Positions 27,646-35,537 of a stretch of DNA of 64,000 bases are shown here, piece by piece (position 1 is the stretch's first letter; the number at the start of each line of letters is the position of its first letter). The position numbers and the translations under genes are program-made. Source of the stretch: Gemella morbillorum (lineage in GTDB: Bacteria > Bacillota > Bacilli > Staphylococcales > Gemellaceae). Under the pieces are notes generated by a model, which was not told the origin of the DNA, did not search any database, and saw only the letters and a list, made by a program, of their open reading frames with translations. The DNA lies in contig NZ_LS483440.1 of NCBI RefSeq assembly GCF_900476045.1, forward strand, positions 744,001 to 808,000, in the 5' to 3' direction.

Positions 27646-27723
27646 ATGGTGTCACAAAGAACTAAATACGATACATATCTTAATATAAGGCCTTTTTTAT
27701 ATTTTCAATTTAGTAAATCATAA
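27646..27723 (+). pseudogene. 25-codon gene stub at the element edge
   Basis: ATG 27646 with AAGGAG eleven bases upstream opens a 25-codon frame (MVSQRTKYDTYLN...) that ends at TAA 27721. It overlaps AGATGGTGTCA (27644-27654), which also occurs at 25481-25491 in the WYL operator. It is probably the head of a gene cut by rearrangement; the product is not recognisable. Confidence 0.3.
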
Positions 27724-27763
27724 GGATTACCATGTAAATAATTTAATATTTTTCATCCATTAT

Positions 27764-27804
27764 GGAGGATTCGGTATGCATAAATGCCGAAGTCCTCCTT
27801 TTTT
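27764..27804 (+). terminator. Strong hairpin terminator downstream of the WYL operon
   Basis: GGAGGATTCGG (27764-27774) pairs with CCGAAGTCCTCC (27787-27798) with a single bulged G, followed by six T. It lies between the radical SAM gene or stub and the decayed ORF. Confidence 0.85.
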
Positions 27805-27842
27805 GTTTTAAACAAGAAACAAAGAAATGGAGGAAAATAAAA

Positions 27843-28262
27843 ATACAAAAAAATTATTTCTTGTTTGTAGATGGAAAAAAAGTGGAGGTTAGTGAAGAGA
27901 TTTATAAAGTCTACTGGCAAGAAAAAAATCATGAAAAATATTTGAAGCAGGTGGATAGAAAAAATCACCTGCTTTTTTTCTCGTCTTTTGATCATGATGG
28001 ACATTTTGAGGATAGTATAGTTGATGAGGGATTTGATGTAGTTGGATATTATGTGGGAGATAAAAGAGTACTTGAAAAATACCCTGAAGCAACAATTGTA
28101 AATCTTGGTTGTGGCTTAGATGAGACAGGAAAAGCTTGTGATAATGGGATTTGCCATATTGTAAATATAGATTTTTCTGATATTCATTTTATTCATCGTC
28201 TACTAGCAAAGATATGTGATAATGTAATGAAGATGTCTATAAACAAAATGGATTTCGAATAA
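27843..28262 (+). pseudogene. Chimeric remnant: ICE sigma-like N-terminus joined to methyltransferase fragments
   Basis: The first part (KNYFLFVDGKKVEVSEEIYKVYW..., to about 28025) looks like the N-terminus of the small sigma-70-like proteins of conjugative transposons. The second part (EKYPEATIVNLGCGLDET..., then HFIHRLLAKICDNVM) looks like non-adjacent pieces of a leucine carboxyl methyltransferase-type SAM enzyme. GGAGG at 27829-27833 is spaced correctly for codon 27843, but that codon is ATA, not ATG. Alternatively ATG 27827 was the start, and the seven-A run (27847-27853) shifted the frame. Either way the gene is broken and fused. Confidence 0.6.
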
Positions 28263-28373
28263 TTCAAATGTAAGAGTCTAAAATATATTAATTATATATT
28301 TATTATCTTCTTTCTTTTATTTTGGCTTTTTTCGCGATATAATATAATTACTAATTAGATTCGGAGGTCAATT

Positions 28374-29132
28374 ATGAATAAAGTAATAGAAACAATGATG
28401 GAACACCGTACAAGAAGAAGTTTTGTAAAGGGTAAAGAACTTCCAAAAGAACATCTTGAGCAAATTATCGCATGTTCTAAGCAAGGATCAAGCTGGATGA
28501 ATGGACAACACTACAGCATTATAGTAGCAACAGGGGACACAAAACAAAAGATCGCTGATTTAATTAAAGATAAGGCACCAGGTAATGCAGCTCACATTGA
28601 AAGTTCTGCAGCATTTTTGGTATATTGTATTGACTTTAGCAATATTAAGTTGTCATTTGATATTGAAGGTGGAGATTTTGATATTTCTAATCAATACGAA
28701 CCATTATTAATAGGTTCTATGGATGTTGGTATTGCGATGCAAAATGCTGCTTTGGCTGCTGAGTCTTTAGGATATGGCATAGTTTACTGTGGTGGAGTGC
28801 GAGGTTTTGCTAAGGGTATTTCTGAACTTCTAAACATTCCAGAAAATGCATTATTCTTATGTGGACTAAGTATTGGTGTAATAGATGAAGAAAAGTCTAC
28901 AGAAAAAGTTAAACCAAGATTACCGCATGAAGCTAATGTTGGGTATAATGAGTTTCCAAAATCAAATGAAGAGGTATTAAAACAATATCGTCAAACTATG
29001 ATTGACTTTGCAGAAGCTCGCGAAACTAAAACATGGACTAAGAAATTCGCAGACTTCTATGCACAACCTTCAGGAATAGAAGCTGTAACAAGAAAACTAT
29101 TAGAGAAAAATGGATTTGTGAGCAAGAAATAG
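28374..29132 (+). CDS. NfsA/Frp-like nitroreductase (flavin oxidoreductase)
   Basis: A 252-residue nitroreductase-superfamily enzyme: MMEHRTRRSF at the start (FMN phosphate-binding RRS/RSF motif), IIACSKQGSSWMNGQHYSIIVATG, GSMDVGIAMQNAALAAESLGYGIVYCGGVRG and a C-terminal WTKKFADFYAQPSG. It should use FMN and NAD(P)H to reduce quinones, nitro compounds or flavins. Substrate unknown. GGAGG precedes the ATG, and a TATAAT lies at 28338-28343. Its codon use and intactness look chromosomal, so the right edge of the mobile element probably lies before it. Confidence 0.9.
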   Translation: MNKVIETMMEHRTRRSFVKGKELPKEHLEQIIACSKQGSSWMNGQHYSIIVATGDTKQKIADLIKDKAPGNAAHIESSAAFLVYCIDFSNIKLSFDIEGGDFDISNQYEPLLIGSMDVGIAMQNAALAAESLGYGIVYCGGVRGFAKGISELLNIPENALFLCGLSIGVIDEEKSTEKVKPRLPHEANVGYNEFPKSNEEVLKQYRQTMIDFAEARETKTWTKKFADFYAQPSGIEAVTRKLLEKNGFVSKK

Positions 29133-29156
29133 CAATAAGTATCAGTAAAGAGATAT

Positions 29157-29185
29157 TTGACATAAATTATTTTTTTCTATATAAT
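29157..29185 (+). promoter_or_regulatory. Consensus promoter of the type III antitoxin RNA and toxin
   Basis: TTGACA (29157-29162), 17-base spacer, TATAAT (29180-29185). Transcription should start near 29192, at the first base of the repeat region. Confidence 0.85.
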
Positions 29186-29191
29186 AATAGT

Positions 29192-29288
29192 AGAGGAAGT
29201 CGGAGAGTAATACCGACTCTAAAAAGAAAATACTCTAAAGTTGATGTAGTCGTAGGAGTCGCGACTCTAAAAATAAAGACTCTTTTTT
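29192..29288 (+). ncRNA. Putative type III antitoxin RNA, two imperfect repeats of about 48-50 nt
   Basis: Repeat 1 begins AGTCGGAGAG at 29198 and repeat 2 begins AGTCGTAGGA at 29248. Each continues with CGACTCTAAAAA (29214 and 29262), then an A-rich stretch and ACTCT. Each can form a hairpin: AGTCGG/CCGACT (29198-29218) and GAGTC-GC-GACTC (29256-29267). Repeat 2 ends in GACTCTTTTTT, a plausible intrinsic terminator, before the toxin gene. Promoter, short tandem repeat, terminator, toxin is the arrangement of type III toxin-antitoxin loci. The RNA itself is inferred. Confidence 0.6.
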
Positions 29289-29310
29289 CATATAATAATG
29301 GGGATATATT

Positions 29311-29856
29311 ATGGCAAATATAAATAAAAACAGCTTATATTTTCATCTGTTAACGGAGGATTATTTTAATACATATAAAAATTTAGATGAATTTCAAGAA
29401 GATGTAGCGAGAGATTATGGAGTTATGATTTTAGATATCAAGAATTTATTGATTGCTATACCACTACGATCGAGAATTTCTGCAAATTTAAGAAATGCTA
29501 GGCATATATTTCCTTATGTTACGTATGAAAGGAATGATGGTAGACAGTGTTTAAAAGCATTAGACTTTAGTAAGCTAACTATCATAGAAAAAAAACATAT
29601 AGATTATTTAAGAATTTATCACTTTAGTGATATAGAGGAGAAGAAATTTTATTTAAAAAATTCAAATCGTATTTTCACAAGGGTAAAAAATTATGTTCAA
29701 ACATATATAAACATTTGTTCTAAGATTGAATTGGAGAAACCAATAACGAAACGAACTTTGCAGCCATATCAATATAGTACGCTTAGAAATTTCCATTCTG
29801 AATTGGGTATTTCAATTTCAAAAGAAAAATTTATTAGTCAATTAAGAAAATCATAG
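29311..29856 (+). CDS. Type III toxin, TenpN/ToxN-like endoribonuclease
   Basis: A 181-residue protein: LLTEDYFNTYKNLDEF at the start, then VMILDIKNLLIAIPLRSRI (38-56) and YERNDGRQCLKALDFSKLTII. The AIPLRS segment with S54 matches the place of the APLTS catalytic region of ToxN, and the length and layout fit the TenpN branch. Such toxins cleave RNA, including their own antitoxin repeats, and many block phage. The RBS (GGGG) is weak, as expected for a toxin read through a leaky terminator. The repeat RNA upstream supports the call. An Abi-family protein of another kind is the main alternative. Confidence 0.7.
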   Translation: MANINKNSLYFHLLTEDYFNTYKNLDEFQEDVARDYGVMILDIKNLLIAIPLRSRISANLRNARHIFPYVTYERNDGRQCLKALDFSKLTIIEKKHIDYLRIYHFSDIEEKKFYLKNSNRIFTRVKNYVQTYINICSKIELEKPITKRTLQPYQYSTLRNFHSELGISISKEKFISQLRKS

Positions 29857-29860
29857 TATT

Positions 29861-29889
29861 AAGTATCTAATTCTAGATGCTTTTTCTTT
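29861..29889 (+). terminator. Terminator after the type III toxin
   Basis: AAGTATCTA (29861-29869) pairs with TAGATGCTT (29874-29882, one G-T pair), then TTTCTTTT. Confidence 0.8.
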
Positions 29890-29936
29890 TATTTTTAAAA
29901 GATAAATTATATTCTAAAATTTTTTTCAAAAAACTA

Positions 29937-29990
29937 TTGTCAAAAAAGGTCAAACATGTTATAATTTATTCAAGGTCAAAAAAGGTCAAA
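29937..29990 (+). promoter_or_regulatory. clpB promoter with two CtsR operators
   Basis: The promoter is TTGTCA (29937-29942), 17 bases, TATAAT (29960-29965). CtsR heptad repeats occur twice: TTGTCAAAAAAGGTCAAA (29937-29954), covering the -35, and AGGTCAAAAAAGGTCAAA (29973-29990), a perfect site just after the expected start. Known CtsR biology predicts heat-shock derepression. Confidence 0.93.
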
Positions 29991-30057
29991 TGAAATTTGA
30001 CATTAAAATACTAATTAGACGGGCATAGACCTACAAAAAAGACAAAGGAGATTTACA

Positions 30058-32640
30058 ATGGATATTAATAGTTTTACAAATAGTGTGAAAGAAATCTTAG
30101 CGAAATCTTCCGAATTTGCAACTGAGAAAAAAAGTCAAAATATTACTAGTGAGATGTTTATAAAAGCGGCGCTTACTGGTAGTAATTTATATAGTGATAT
30201 ATTGGGAAGAATAAATGTTGATAAAGCTGCATTGCTAGCTGAGTTAGACAATGAAATCAACAAAGTAAGTGGAGTAGAAGGAGATAATATCAATTATGCC
30301 AGTTACTTGAGTAACGATTTAAATGCTTTATTAATAGAAGCTAATAAGTATAAAGATAAATATGAAGATAAATTTATTTCTTGCGAGCATATTGTTCTTG
30401 CAAGTTATGTAAAAAATAGTATAGTGAAAAAATATGTCGATAAAGTTACTACACTTAAACACGTAACTGAAGTTATCGATGGTATAAGAGGAGGTAAGAA
30501 AGTTATGAATGAAAATCCAGAAAACAACTACGAAGTATTAGAAAAATACGGACGTGACTTAGTAGAAGCTGCACGTAGTGGTAAAATCGATCCAGTAATT
30601 GGTCGTGATGAAGAAATAAGAAATGTAATTAGAATATTATCTAGAAAAACAAAAAATAATCCGGTATTAATCGGGGAACCTGGTGTAGGTAAAACTGCTA
30701 TTGTTGAAGCATTAGCTCAACGTATAGTTCGTGGTGACGTACCAGAAAGCTTAAAAGACAAAACAGTATTCGAACTTGATCTTACTAGTTTAGTAGCGGG
30801 TGCGAAATACCGTGGTGAGTTTGAGGAAAGGTTAAAAGCTGTTCTAAAAGAGGTAAAAGAAAAAGAAGGAAAAATAATTCTATTTATCGATGAAATTCAT
30901 ATGCTTGTTGGTGCAGGTAAAACTGATGGAGCAATGGATGCTGGTAATATCTTAAAACCAATGCTTGCTCGTGGTGAGCTTCACTGTATCGGCGCAACTA
31001 CACTTAATGAATATCGTCAATATATCGAAAAAGACTCTGCGTTAGAACGTCGTTTCCAAAAAGTTCTAGTTAAAGAACCAACTGTGGAAGATACAATATC
31101 TATCCTGCGTGGTCTTAAAGAAAGATTCGAAGTTTATCACGGTGTTAAAATTTCTGACCGTGCTATCGTAGAAGCTGCAGAATTATCTAACAGATATATC
31201 ACTGACAGATTCTTACCAGATAAAGCTATAGACTTAATCGACCAAGCTTGTGCTACTATTAAAACTGAAAACTCATCTAACCCCGCAGAGTTAGATACAA
31301 TCAATCGTAAAGTAATGCAACTTGAAATCGAAGAAAAAGCTTTAAGTAGCGAAGATGACGAAGTATCACAACGTCGTTTAGAAAACTTAAAAGAAGAGCT
31401 TGCAAACTTAAAAGAAGAACAAAATAAACTTCAATTGCAAGTAGATAGTGAAAAAGAAAAATTATCTGCGGTAAAAGATCTTCGCGAAAAAATCGATAGA
31501 GTTAAATTAGAATTAGAACAAGCTCAAAATAACTATAACTTAGAAAAAGCTTCAGAATTACAATACTCAACTTTACCAAAATTAAAACGTGAGTTAGAAG
31601 AACTAGAAGAAAAATCTAAACATGAAGATTATAAATTACTAAAACAAGAAGTAACTGAAGATGAAATTGGCTTTATCGTAAGTCAAATGACAGGTATCCC
31701 AGTTACTAGATTAGTAGAAACAGAAAAAGAAAAACTTCTTAACTTAGCGGATACTATTCATGAAAAAGTGATAGGTCAAGATGAAGCTGTTGAGAGTGTA
31801 ACTAATGCAATATTACGTTCTCGTGCTGGTATTGCCGATCCAAATAGACCAATCGGTAGCTTCCTATTCTTAGGACCTACTGGTGTAGGTAAAACTGAGC
31901 TTGCTAAAGCTTTAGCACTTAACTTATTTGATGATGAACGCAATATCGTTAGAATAGATATGAGTGAATATATGGAAAAACACTCAGTCAGCCGTTTAAT
32001 CGGTGCCCCTCCAGGATACATCGGTTATGAAGAAGGTGGACAACTTACTGAAAGTGTAAGACGTAATCCATATAGTATTATCTTAATGGACGAAATAGAA
32101 AAAGCTCATCCAGATGTATTTAACATCTTATTACAACTATTAGATGAAGGTACTTTAACTGATTCTAAAGGTGTAGTAGTAGACTTCAAAAATACAATTA
32201 TCATTATGACTTCTAACATTGGTTCATTAGAACTATTAGAAGAAGTAAAAGACGGTGTTATTTCTGAAGAAACTCGTAAAAATGTTACTAACCAACTTTA
32301 CGGTTACTTCAAACCAGAAATACTTAACCGTATGGATGATATAATTATCTTTAAACCATTAACAGAAGATAATATTAAAGGAATTGCTAATAAACTTCTT
32401 GATGAATTAGTAAGACGTGTTGCAAGTAGAAATATTGAATTAACATATGATGAAAAAGTTTCTACTTGGGTGGCAACTGCAGGATTCGATATGAAATTTG
32501 GTGCTCGTCCACTTAAACGATTTATCCAAAGTCAAATCGAAAATAAACTATCAGTTGAATTAATACGTCACGGTATAGAAGACGGAATGAAAATACATCT
32601 TGATTACGTAGATGACCAATTAAAAATTGATATAAAATAG
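30058..32640 (+). CDS. clpB: ClpB disaggregase ATPase
   Basis: An 860-residue class I Clp ATPase. Seen: N-terminal domain (1-145), first AAA+ module with GEPGVGKT (about 206-213) and LFIDEIH (about 278-284), a long coiled-coil middle domain (about 390-520) typical of ClpB, and a second AAA+ module with GPTGVGKT (about 606-613) and ILMDEIE (about 674-680). The ClpP-binding IGF loop of ClpA/C/X is not seen. ClpB pulls proteins out of aggregates together with DnaK. RBS AAAGGAG. Single-gene transcript under CtsR control, ended by a hairpin at 32649-32710. Confidence 0.95.
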   Translation: MDINSFTNSVKEILAKSSEFATEKKSQNITSEMFIKAALTGSNLYSDILGRINVDKAALLAELDNEINKVSGVEGDNINYASYLSNDLNALLIEANKYKDKYEDKFISCEHIVLASYVKNSIVKKYVDKVTTLKHVTEVIDGIRGGKKVMNENPENNYEVLEKYGRDLVEAARSGKIDPVIGRDEEIRNVIRILSRKTKNNPVLIGEPGVGKTAIVEALAQRIVRGDVPESLKDKTVFELDLTSLVAGAKYRGEFEERLKAVLKEVKEKEGKIILFIDEIHMLVGAGKTDGAMDAGNILKPMLARGELHCIGATTLNEYRQYIEKDSALERRFQKVLVKEPTVEDTISILRGLKERFEVYHGVKISDRAIVEAAELSNRYITDRFLPDKAIDLIDQACATIKTENSSNPAELDTINRKVMQLEIEEKALSSEDDEVSQRRLENLKEELANLKEEQNKLQLQVDSEKEKLSAVKDLREKIDRVKLELEQAQNNYNLEKASELQYSTLPKLKRELEELEEKSKHEDYKLLKQEVTEDEIGFIVSQMTGIPVTRLVETEKEKLLNLADTIHEKVIGQDEAVESVTNAILRSRAGIADPNRPIGSFLFLGPTGVGKTELAKALALNLFDDERNIVRIDMSEYMEKHSVSRLIGAPPGYIGYEEGGQLTESVRRNPYSIILMDEIEKAHPDVFNILLQLLDEGTLTDSKGVVVDFKNTIIIMTSNIGSLELLEEVKDGVISEETRKNVTNQLYGYFKPEILNRMDDIIIFKPLTEDNIKGIANKLLDELVRRVASRNIELTYDEKVSTWVATAGFDMKFGARPLKRFIQSQIENKLSVELIRHGIEDGMKIHLDYVDDQLKIDIK

Positions 32641-32648
32641 TTTTAAGA

Positions 32649-32712
32649 TAAACCTCGAATTCTTTGGTATATAGTATGAGTAAATCAAAGTGTTCGAGGT
32701 TTACTTTTTATG
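32649..32712 (+). terminator. Terminator of clpB
   Basis: TAAACCTCGAA (32649-32659) pairs with TTCGAGGTTTA (32693-32703). The inner CTTTG/CAAAG pairs extend the stem. A TTTTT tract follows. Confidence 0.8.
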
Positions 32713-32808
32713 GGTTTATAATAATGTTGTATAGAATTCTCTTTTTTATTAGATTTGTTTATAGTATAATTAAATGTAATTGAATTTTGGTTATGAGGAG
32801 GAAGGTTG

Positions 32809-33456
32809 ATGAAAATAGCGGTTATGGCTGGAACGCCAATTGATTCGCAACTTGGTGAAGATTTGCTAAAAAAATATGGTTATAAAGATATAGTAAAAAT
32901 ACCTATTTCGAAAAATCCTGTAGAACAAACTACGTTTCAAGCCTTAGATGACAGTGAGCGAGAAGATATAATAGTAGAAATTATAAATAAAATAAAAGAG
33001 CAGCAATGTAGTGCAATTTTTGTTTATTGTAATTCTTTGAGTTCTGTTGTTGATTTTGACAGATTAGCTCTTGAAAGCAAAATAAATATTATTACACCGA
33101 TGCAGATGTATAGAAATTTGGGATTAGAGTATAAATATTTGGCTGTTATGGCTGCGAATTCTCATGGTCTGACTGGTGTAGAAAATAATTTATATTTATC
33201 TAATCCAGAGTTAAAAGTTTTTGGCCTGTCGATGTTAGACTTGGTAAAAGCTATTGAGGATAAAAATAGTCCAGATAAAATAGTTGCTGATTTTGATTTT
33301 AAAAATCTATTTAATTATTTTGAACAAACAAAAGTAGAAGCTGTAGTTTTAGGTTGCACACATTTCCCATATATAAAAGAAGAACTGGAAAAAATTACAA
33401 AATTATCAATAATTGATGTTGGTATTTTTATGATAGAAAGCTTAAAAAGTAAATAG
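32809..33456 (+). CDS. Aspartate/glutamate racemase-family protein
   Basis: A 215-residue protein with the two-cysteine layout of cofactor-independent Asp/Glu racemases: FVYCNSLSS (about residue 76) and VVLGCTHFPY (about 184). GCTHFP is the family hallmark. N-terminal KIAVMAGTPIDSQLG is unusual compared with glutamate racemase MurI, and the protein is shorter than MurI, so I do not assign cell-wall D-glutamate synthesis. Substrate unknown. ATG 32809 has GGAGGAAGG; a TTG one codon earlier is possible. It is monocistronic between two terminators. Confidence 0.85.
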   Translation: MKIAVMAGTPIDSQLGEDLLKKYGYKDIVKIPISKNPVEQTTFQALDDSEREDIIVEIINKIKEQQCSAIFVYCNSLSSVVDFDRLALESKINIITPMQMYRNLGLEYKYLAVMAANSHGLTGVENNLYLSNPELKVFGLSMLDLVKAIEDKNSPDKIVADFDFKNLFNYFEQTKVEAVVLGCTHFPYIKEELEKITKLSIIDVGIFMIESLKSK

Positions 33457-33501
33457 CTAAAAAACTAACTAGAAGTACATTTTTAGTTAGTTTTTTTAGC
33501 A
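33457..33501 (+). terminator. Terminator after the racemase-like gene
   Basis: CTAAAAAACTAACTA (33457-33471) pairs with TAGTTAGTTTTTTTAG (33484-33499, one bulge); the T-rich arm supplies the tract. Confidence 0.75.
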
Positions 33502-33540
33502 GTAACTTATATAAAAAGTTTTTTCAATTTTCAAAATATA

Positions 33541-33569
33541 TTGCGAGAAAATGCCAAGCATGATAAAAT
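33541..33569 (+). promoter_or_regulatory. Probable promoter of the DUF554 gene
   Basis: TTGCGA (33541-33546), 17 bases, TGATAAAAT-type extended -10 (TAAAAT 33564-33569). The leader to the ATG would be about 125 bases; no clear structure is seen in it. Confidence 0.5.
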
Positions 33570-33698
33570 TATAGTGTATAGAAAATAAGGGATGTCTTGT
33601 ATAACAAATAAAACATTAGTTGTCAAAGCAAGATATAGTTAGTTTTAGGGAAGTATGATTTTATATTTATTATAAAACTAAGAAAAGAGGATAATTTA

Positions 33699-34415
33699 AT
33701 GGGATTAGGGACTCTAATTAACGCATTAGGTGTGCTAGCAGGTGGTTTCGTCGGTATGCTTATAGGGCATAGAATATCAAAAAACATGCAAGAAGCTATT
33801 ATGAAAGCTGCGGCTATTTCGGTTATATTTTTAGGAATAATTGGTGCGTGTGAACATGCTCTTAGAATTAGTGAAAATAAGGTTGTTTCTCAAGGGGCGA
33901 TGATGTTAGTTGTAAGTTTAACATTAGGTACTTTGATAGGCGAGCTGCTAAACATTGAGCACCTTTTTGAAAAGTTAGGAATTTATTTAAAAAAAATTAC
34001 GAAGAGTGGTAAAGATAATAGATTTGTGGATTCATTTATTATGGCGTCATTAACTATTTGTATTGGTGCGATGTCAATATTGGGAGCTATTCAAGATGCG
34101 CTATTTCATGATTATTCCGTTCTTATGGCAAAAACGGTTTTAGATGGGATAACAATCTTAATATTCACCGCTGCAAATGGTCGTGGAAGTATTTTCTCTG
34201 TAGTTCCGTTAGTTATATTCCAAGGAGGAATAACTGTTCTTGCGAAGTTTATAGAGCCTATTATGACACCAGCAGCATTAACTAATTTGTCATTAGTTGG
34301 TTCAGTTTTAATATTTTGTGTAGGTGCTAATATTATTTGGAAATTAAAAATAAGAATAGCTAATATGCTACCAGCAATAATAATAGCGGTAATATTTGCC
34401 TTTCTACCATTTTAA
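33699..34415 (+). CDS. DUF554 family membrane protein
   Basis: A 238-residue polytopic protein with about seven hydrophobic segments. MGLGTLINALGVLAGGFVGMLIGHRI at the start, LGTLIGELLNIE in the middle and SFIMASLTICIGAMSILGAIQDAL are characteristic of the DUF554 (YdfK-like) family of unknown function, proposed to be transport-related. AAGAGG precedes the ATG. No neighbour explains it. Confidence 0.88.
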   Translation: MGLGTLINALGVLAGGFVGMLIGHRISKNMQEAIMKAAAISVIFLGIIGACEHALRISENKVVSQGAMMLVVSLTLGTLIGELLNIEHLFEKLGIYLKKITKSGKDNRFVDSFIMASLTICIGAMSILGAIQDALFHDYSVLMAKTVLDGITILIFTAANGRGSIFSVVPLVIFQGGITVLAKFIEPIMTPAALTNLSLVGSVLIFCVGANIIWKLKIRIANMLPAIIIAVIFAFLPF

Positions 34416-34453
34416 ATAATGACTTTAAGATTAAAATATTAATAGCGAAAAAT

Positions 34454-34497
34454 ACCTAGAGTGTTAGTTTTTATCTAATACTTTAGGTTTATTTTTT
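34454..34497 (+). terminator. Terminator after DUF554 gene
   Basis: ACCTAGAGTGTTAG (34454-34467) pairs imperfectly with CTAATACTTTAGGT (34475-34488), followed by TTATTTTTT. Confidence 0.75.
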
Positions 34498-34568
34498 GTA
34501 TTTATTAACCATGTTTTAACTTGTTTTAGTATAGTGTAGAGTGTAATGGAAATAAGGAGATACTAAAA

Positions 34569-35183
34569 ATGAAAGTACTAAGAAAATTGCTATCTCTGGT
34601 GATAGTATTAGCACTTATAGGTGGAGGGGTAACATATGCTTTAACGCCAAGTGAAGATATAAAAAAACCAGAAAAACTAGAAAATATAAAATCAACAAAA
34701 ACTATAAATGATTTGAATAGTGAGTTCGCGAGAAATGTTAGTTACAAAAATTCAAAGGCATTAGCGACTGCCAAAATTGATGATGATTTATTGGCATCAA
34801 TTCTTCAAAACTCTGTTGGGAAAGATTCCCAATTACTAGAAGGAAGTTATAAGTTGGTAGGAAATGCAATAGAAGCTAAATTGCCAGTCAAGTTAGGTCT
34901 GTGGAATACTCAAATATCTACTAAAATAAGAGTGCTAGGAGCTAATAATAAGGTAGAACTAATTTTAGAAGATGCGAAAATTGGTAAGGTTCCGATACCT
35001 GATTTTGCTTTAGAAAAATATTTAAAAGAAGTATTAACAGGAACAGGGGTAAGTATAAACGGAAATACAATTACTATAAAATCACCGGGACTACCTTTAA
35101 AAGTTGAAGGAATAGAAACAGTCGGCGGAAAGATAACTGTCACAGCTTCGCTTAATAATGCTCAGTTGCTAGCTTATAGGTAA
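34569..35183 (+). CDS. Membrane-anchored extracellular protein, YpmS/DUF2140-like
   Basis: A 204-residue protein with an N-terminal hydrophobic segment (residues 7-25, LLSLVIVLALIGGGVTYAL) preceded by basic residues: a signal anchor or uncleaved signal peptide with no lipobox Cys. The exported part has paired beta-strands (AKLPVKLGLWNTQISTKIRVL, KIGKVPIPDFALEKYLKEVL, ITIKSPGLPLKVEGIE) resembling YpmS/DUF2140 in order and size. I hold that assignment loosely. AAGGAG precedes the ATG. It is followed by the ileS T-box region. Confidence 0.65.
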   Translation: MKVLRKLLSLVIVLALIGGGVTYALTPSEDIKKPEKLENIKSTKTINDLNSEFARNVSYKNSKALATAKIDDDLLASILQNSVGKDSQLLEGSYKLVGNAIEAKLPVKLGLWNTQISTKIRVLGANNKVELILEDAKIGKVPIPDFALEKYLKEVLTGTGVSINGNTITIKSPGLPLKVEGIETVGGKITVTASLNNAQLLAYR

Positions 35184-35289
35184 TAAAATAAAAGACGTTT
35201 TGGAAGATGAAAAATTTAGTTAGCGTAATATTATTTATAGTTATATAAATTATTTTCTGATAATTTGCTATAAAATTCACATAAAACAC

Positions 35290-35318
35290 TTGAAAGTTTA
35301 TTACTAATGTAATATAAT
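35290..35318 (+). promoter_or_regulatory. Promoter of the ileS T-box transcript
   Basis: TTGAAA (35290-35295), 17 bases, TATAAT (35313-35318). Confidence 0.85.
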
Positions 35319-35324
35319 AAGTCT

Positions 35325-35520
35325 ATCGTGAGTAAAGACAAGGCTAATATGTGGATTATTTAGAGAGAAGCTGGTAGGTGAAAAGCTTCATAAAAGCATA
35401 GATAGTTATCACTTTATTTAAAAATAAAATATGACTTAACGAGTGCTCTTAGTAAGAGTTAACAGAGGTGGTACCGTGGACATCGTTCGCCCTCTATAAC
35501 TTTTACTAGGAGCTTTTTTA
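35325..35520 (+). promoter_or_regulatory. T-box riboswitch of ileS (Ile ATC specifier)
   Basis: The distal loop sequence AGAGAGAAGCTGG...GGTGAAAAGC lies at about 35360-35388. ATC at 35408-35410, followed by A, sits in the specifier position. The T-box AGAGGTGGTACCGTGG is at 35464-35479. The downstream GCCCTC...GGAGC pairing before six T (35488-35519) is imperfect for a terminator stem. Uncharged tRNA-Ile would antiterminate. Confidence 0.92.
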
Positions 35521-35537
35521 TATTGAAAGGAGAAACA

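Noticed and set aside
27762-27842. An ATG at 27762 opening the frame of the chimeric ORF
   Set aside because: It lies at the 5' edge of the strong terminator hairpin 27764-27804 and has no Shine-Dalgarno; the frame is open there only by chance.
29192-29310. CRISPR-like repeat upstream of the 181-residue protein
   Set aside because: Only two imperfect copies with no unique spacer between identical repeats and no cas genes; the type III antitoxin explanation fits better.
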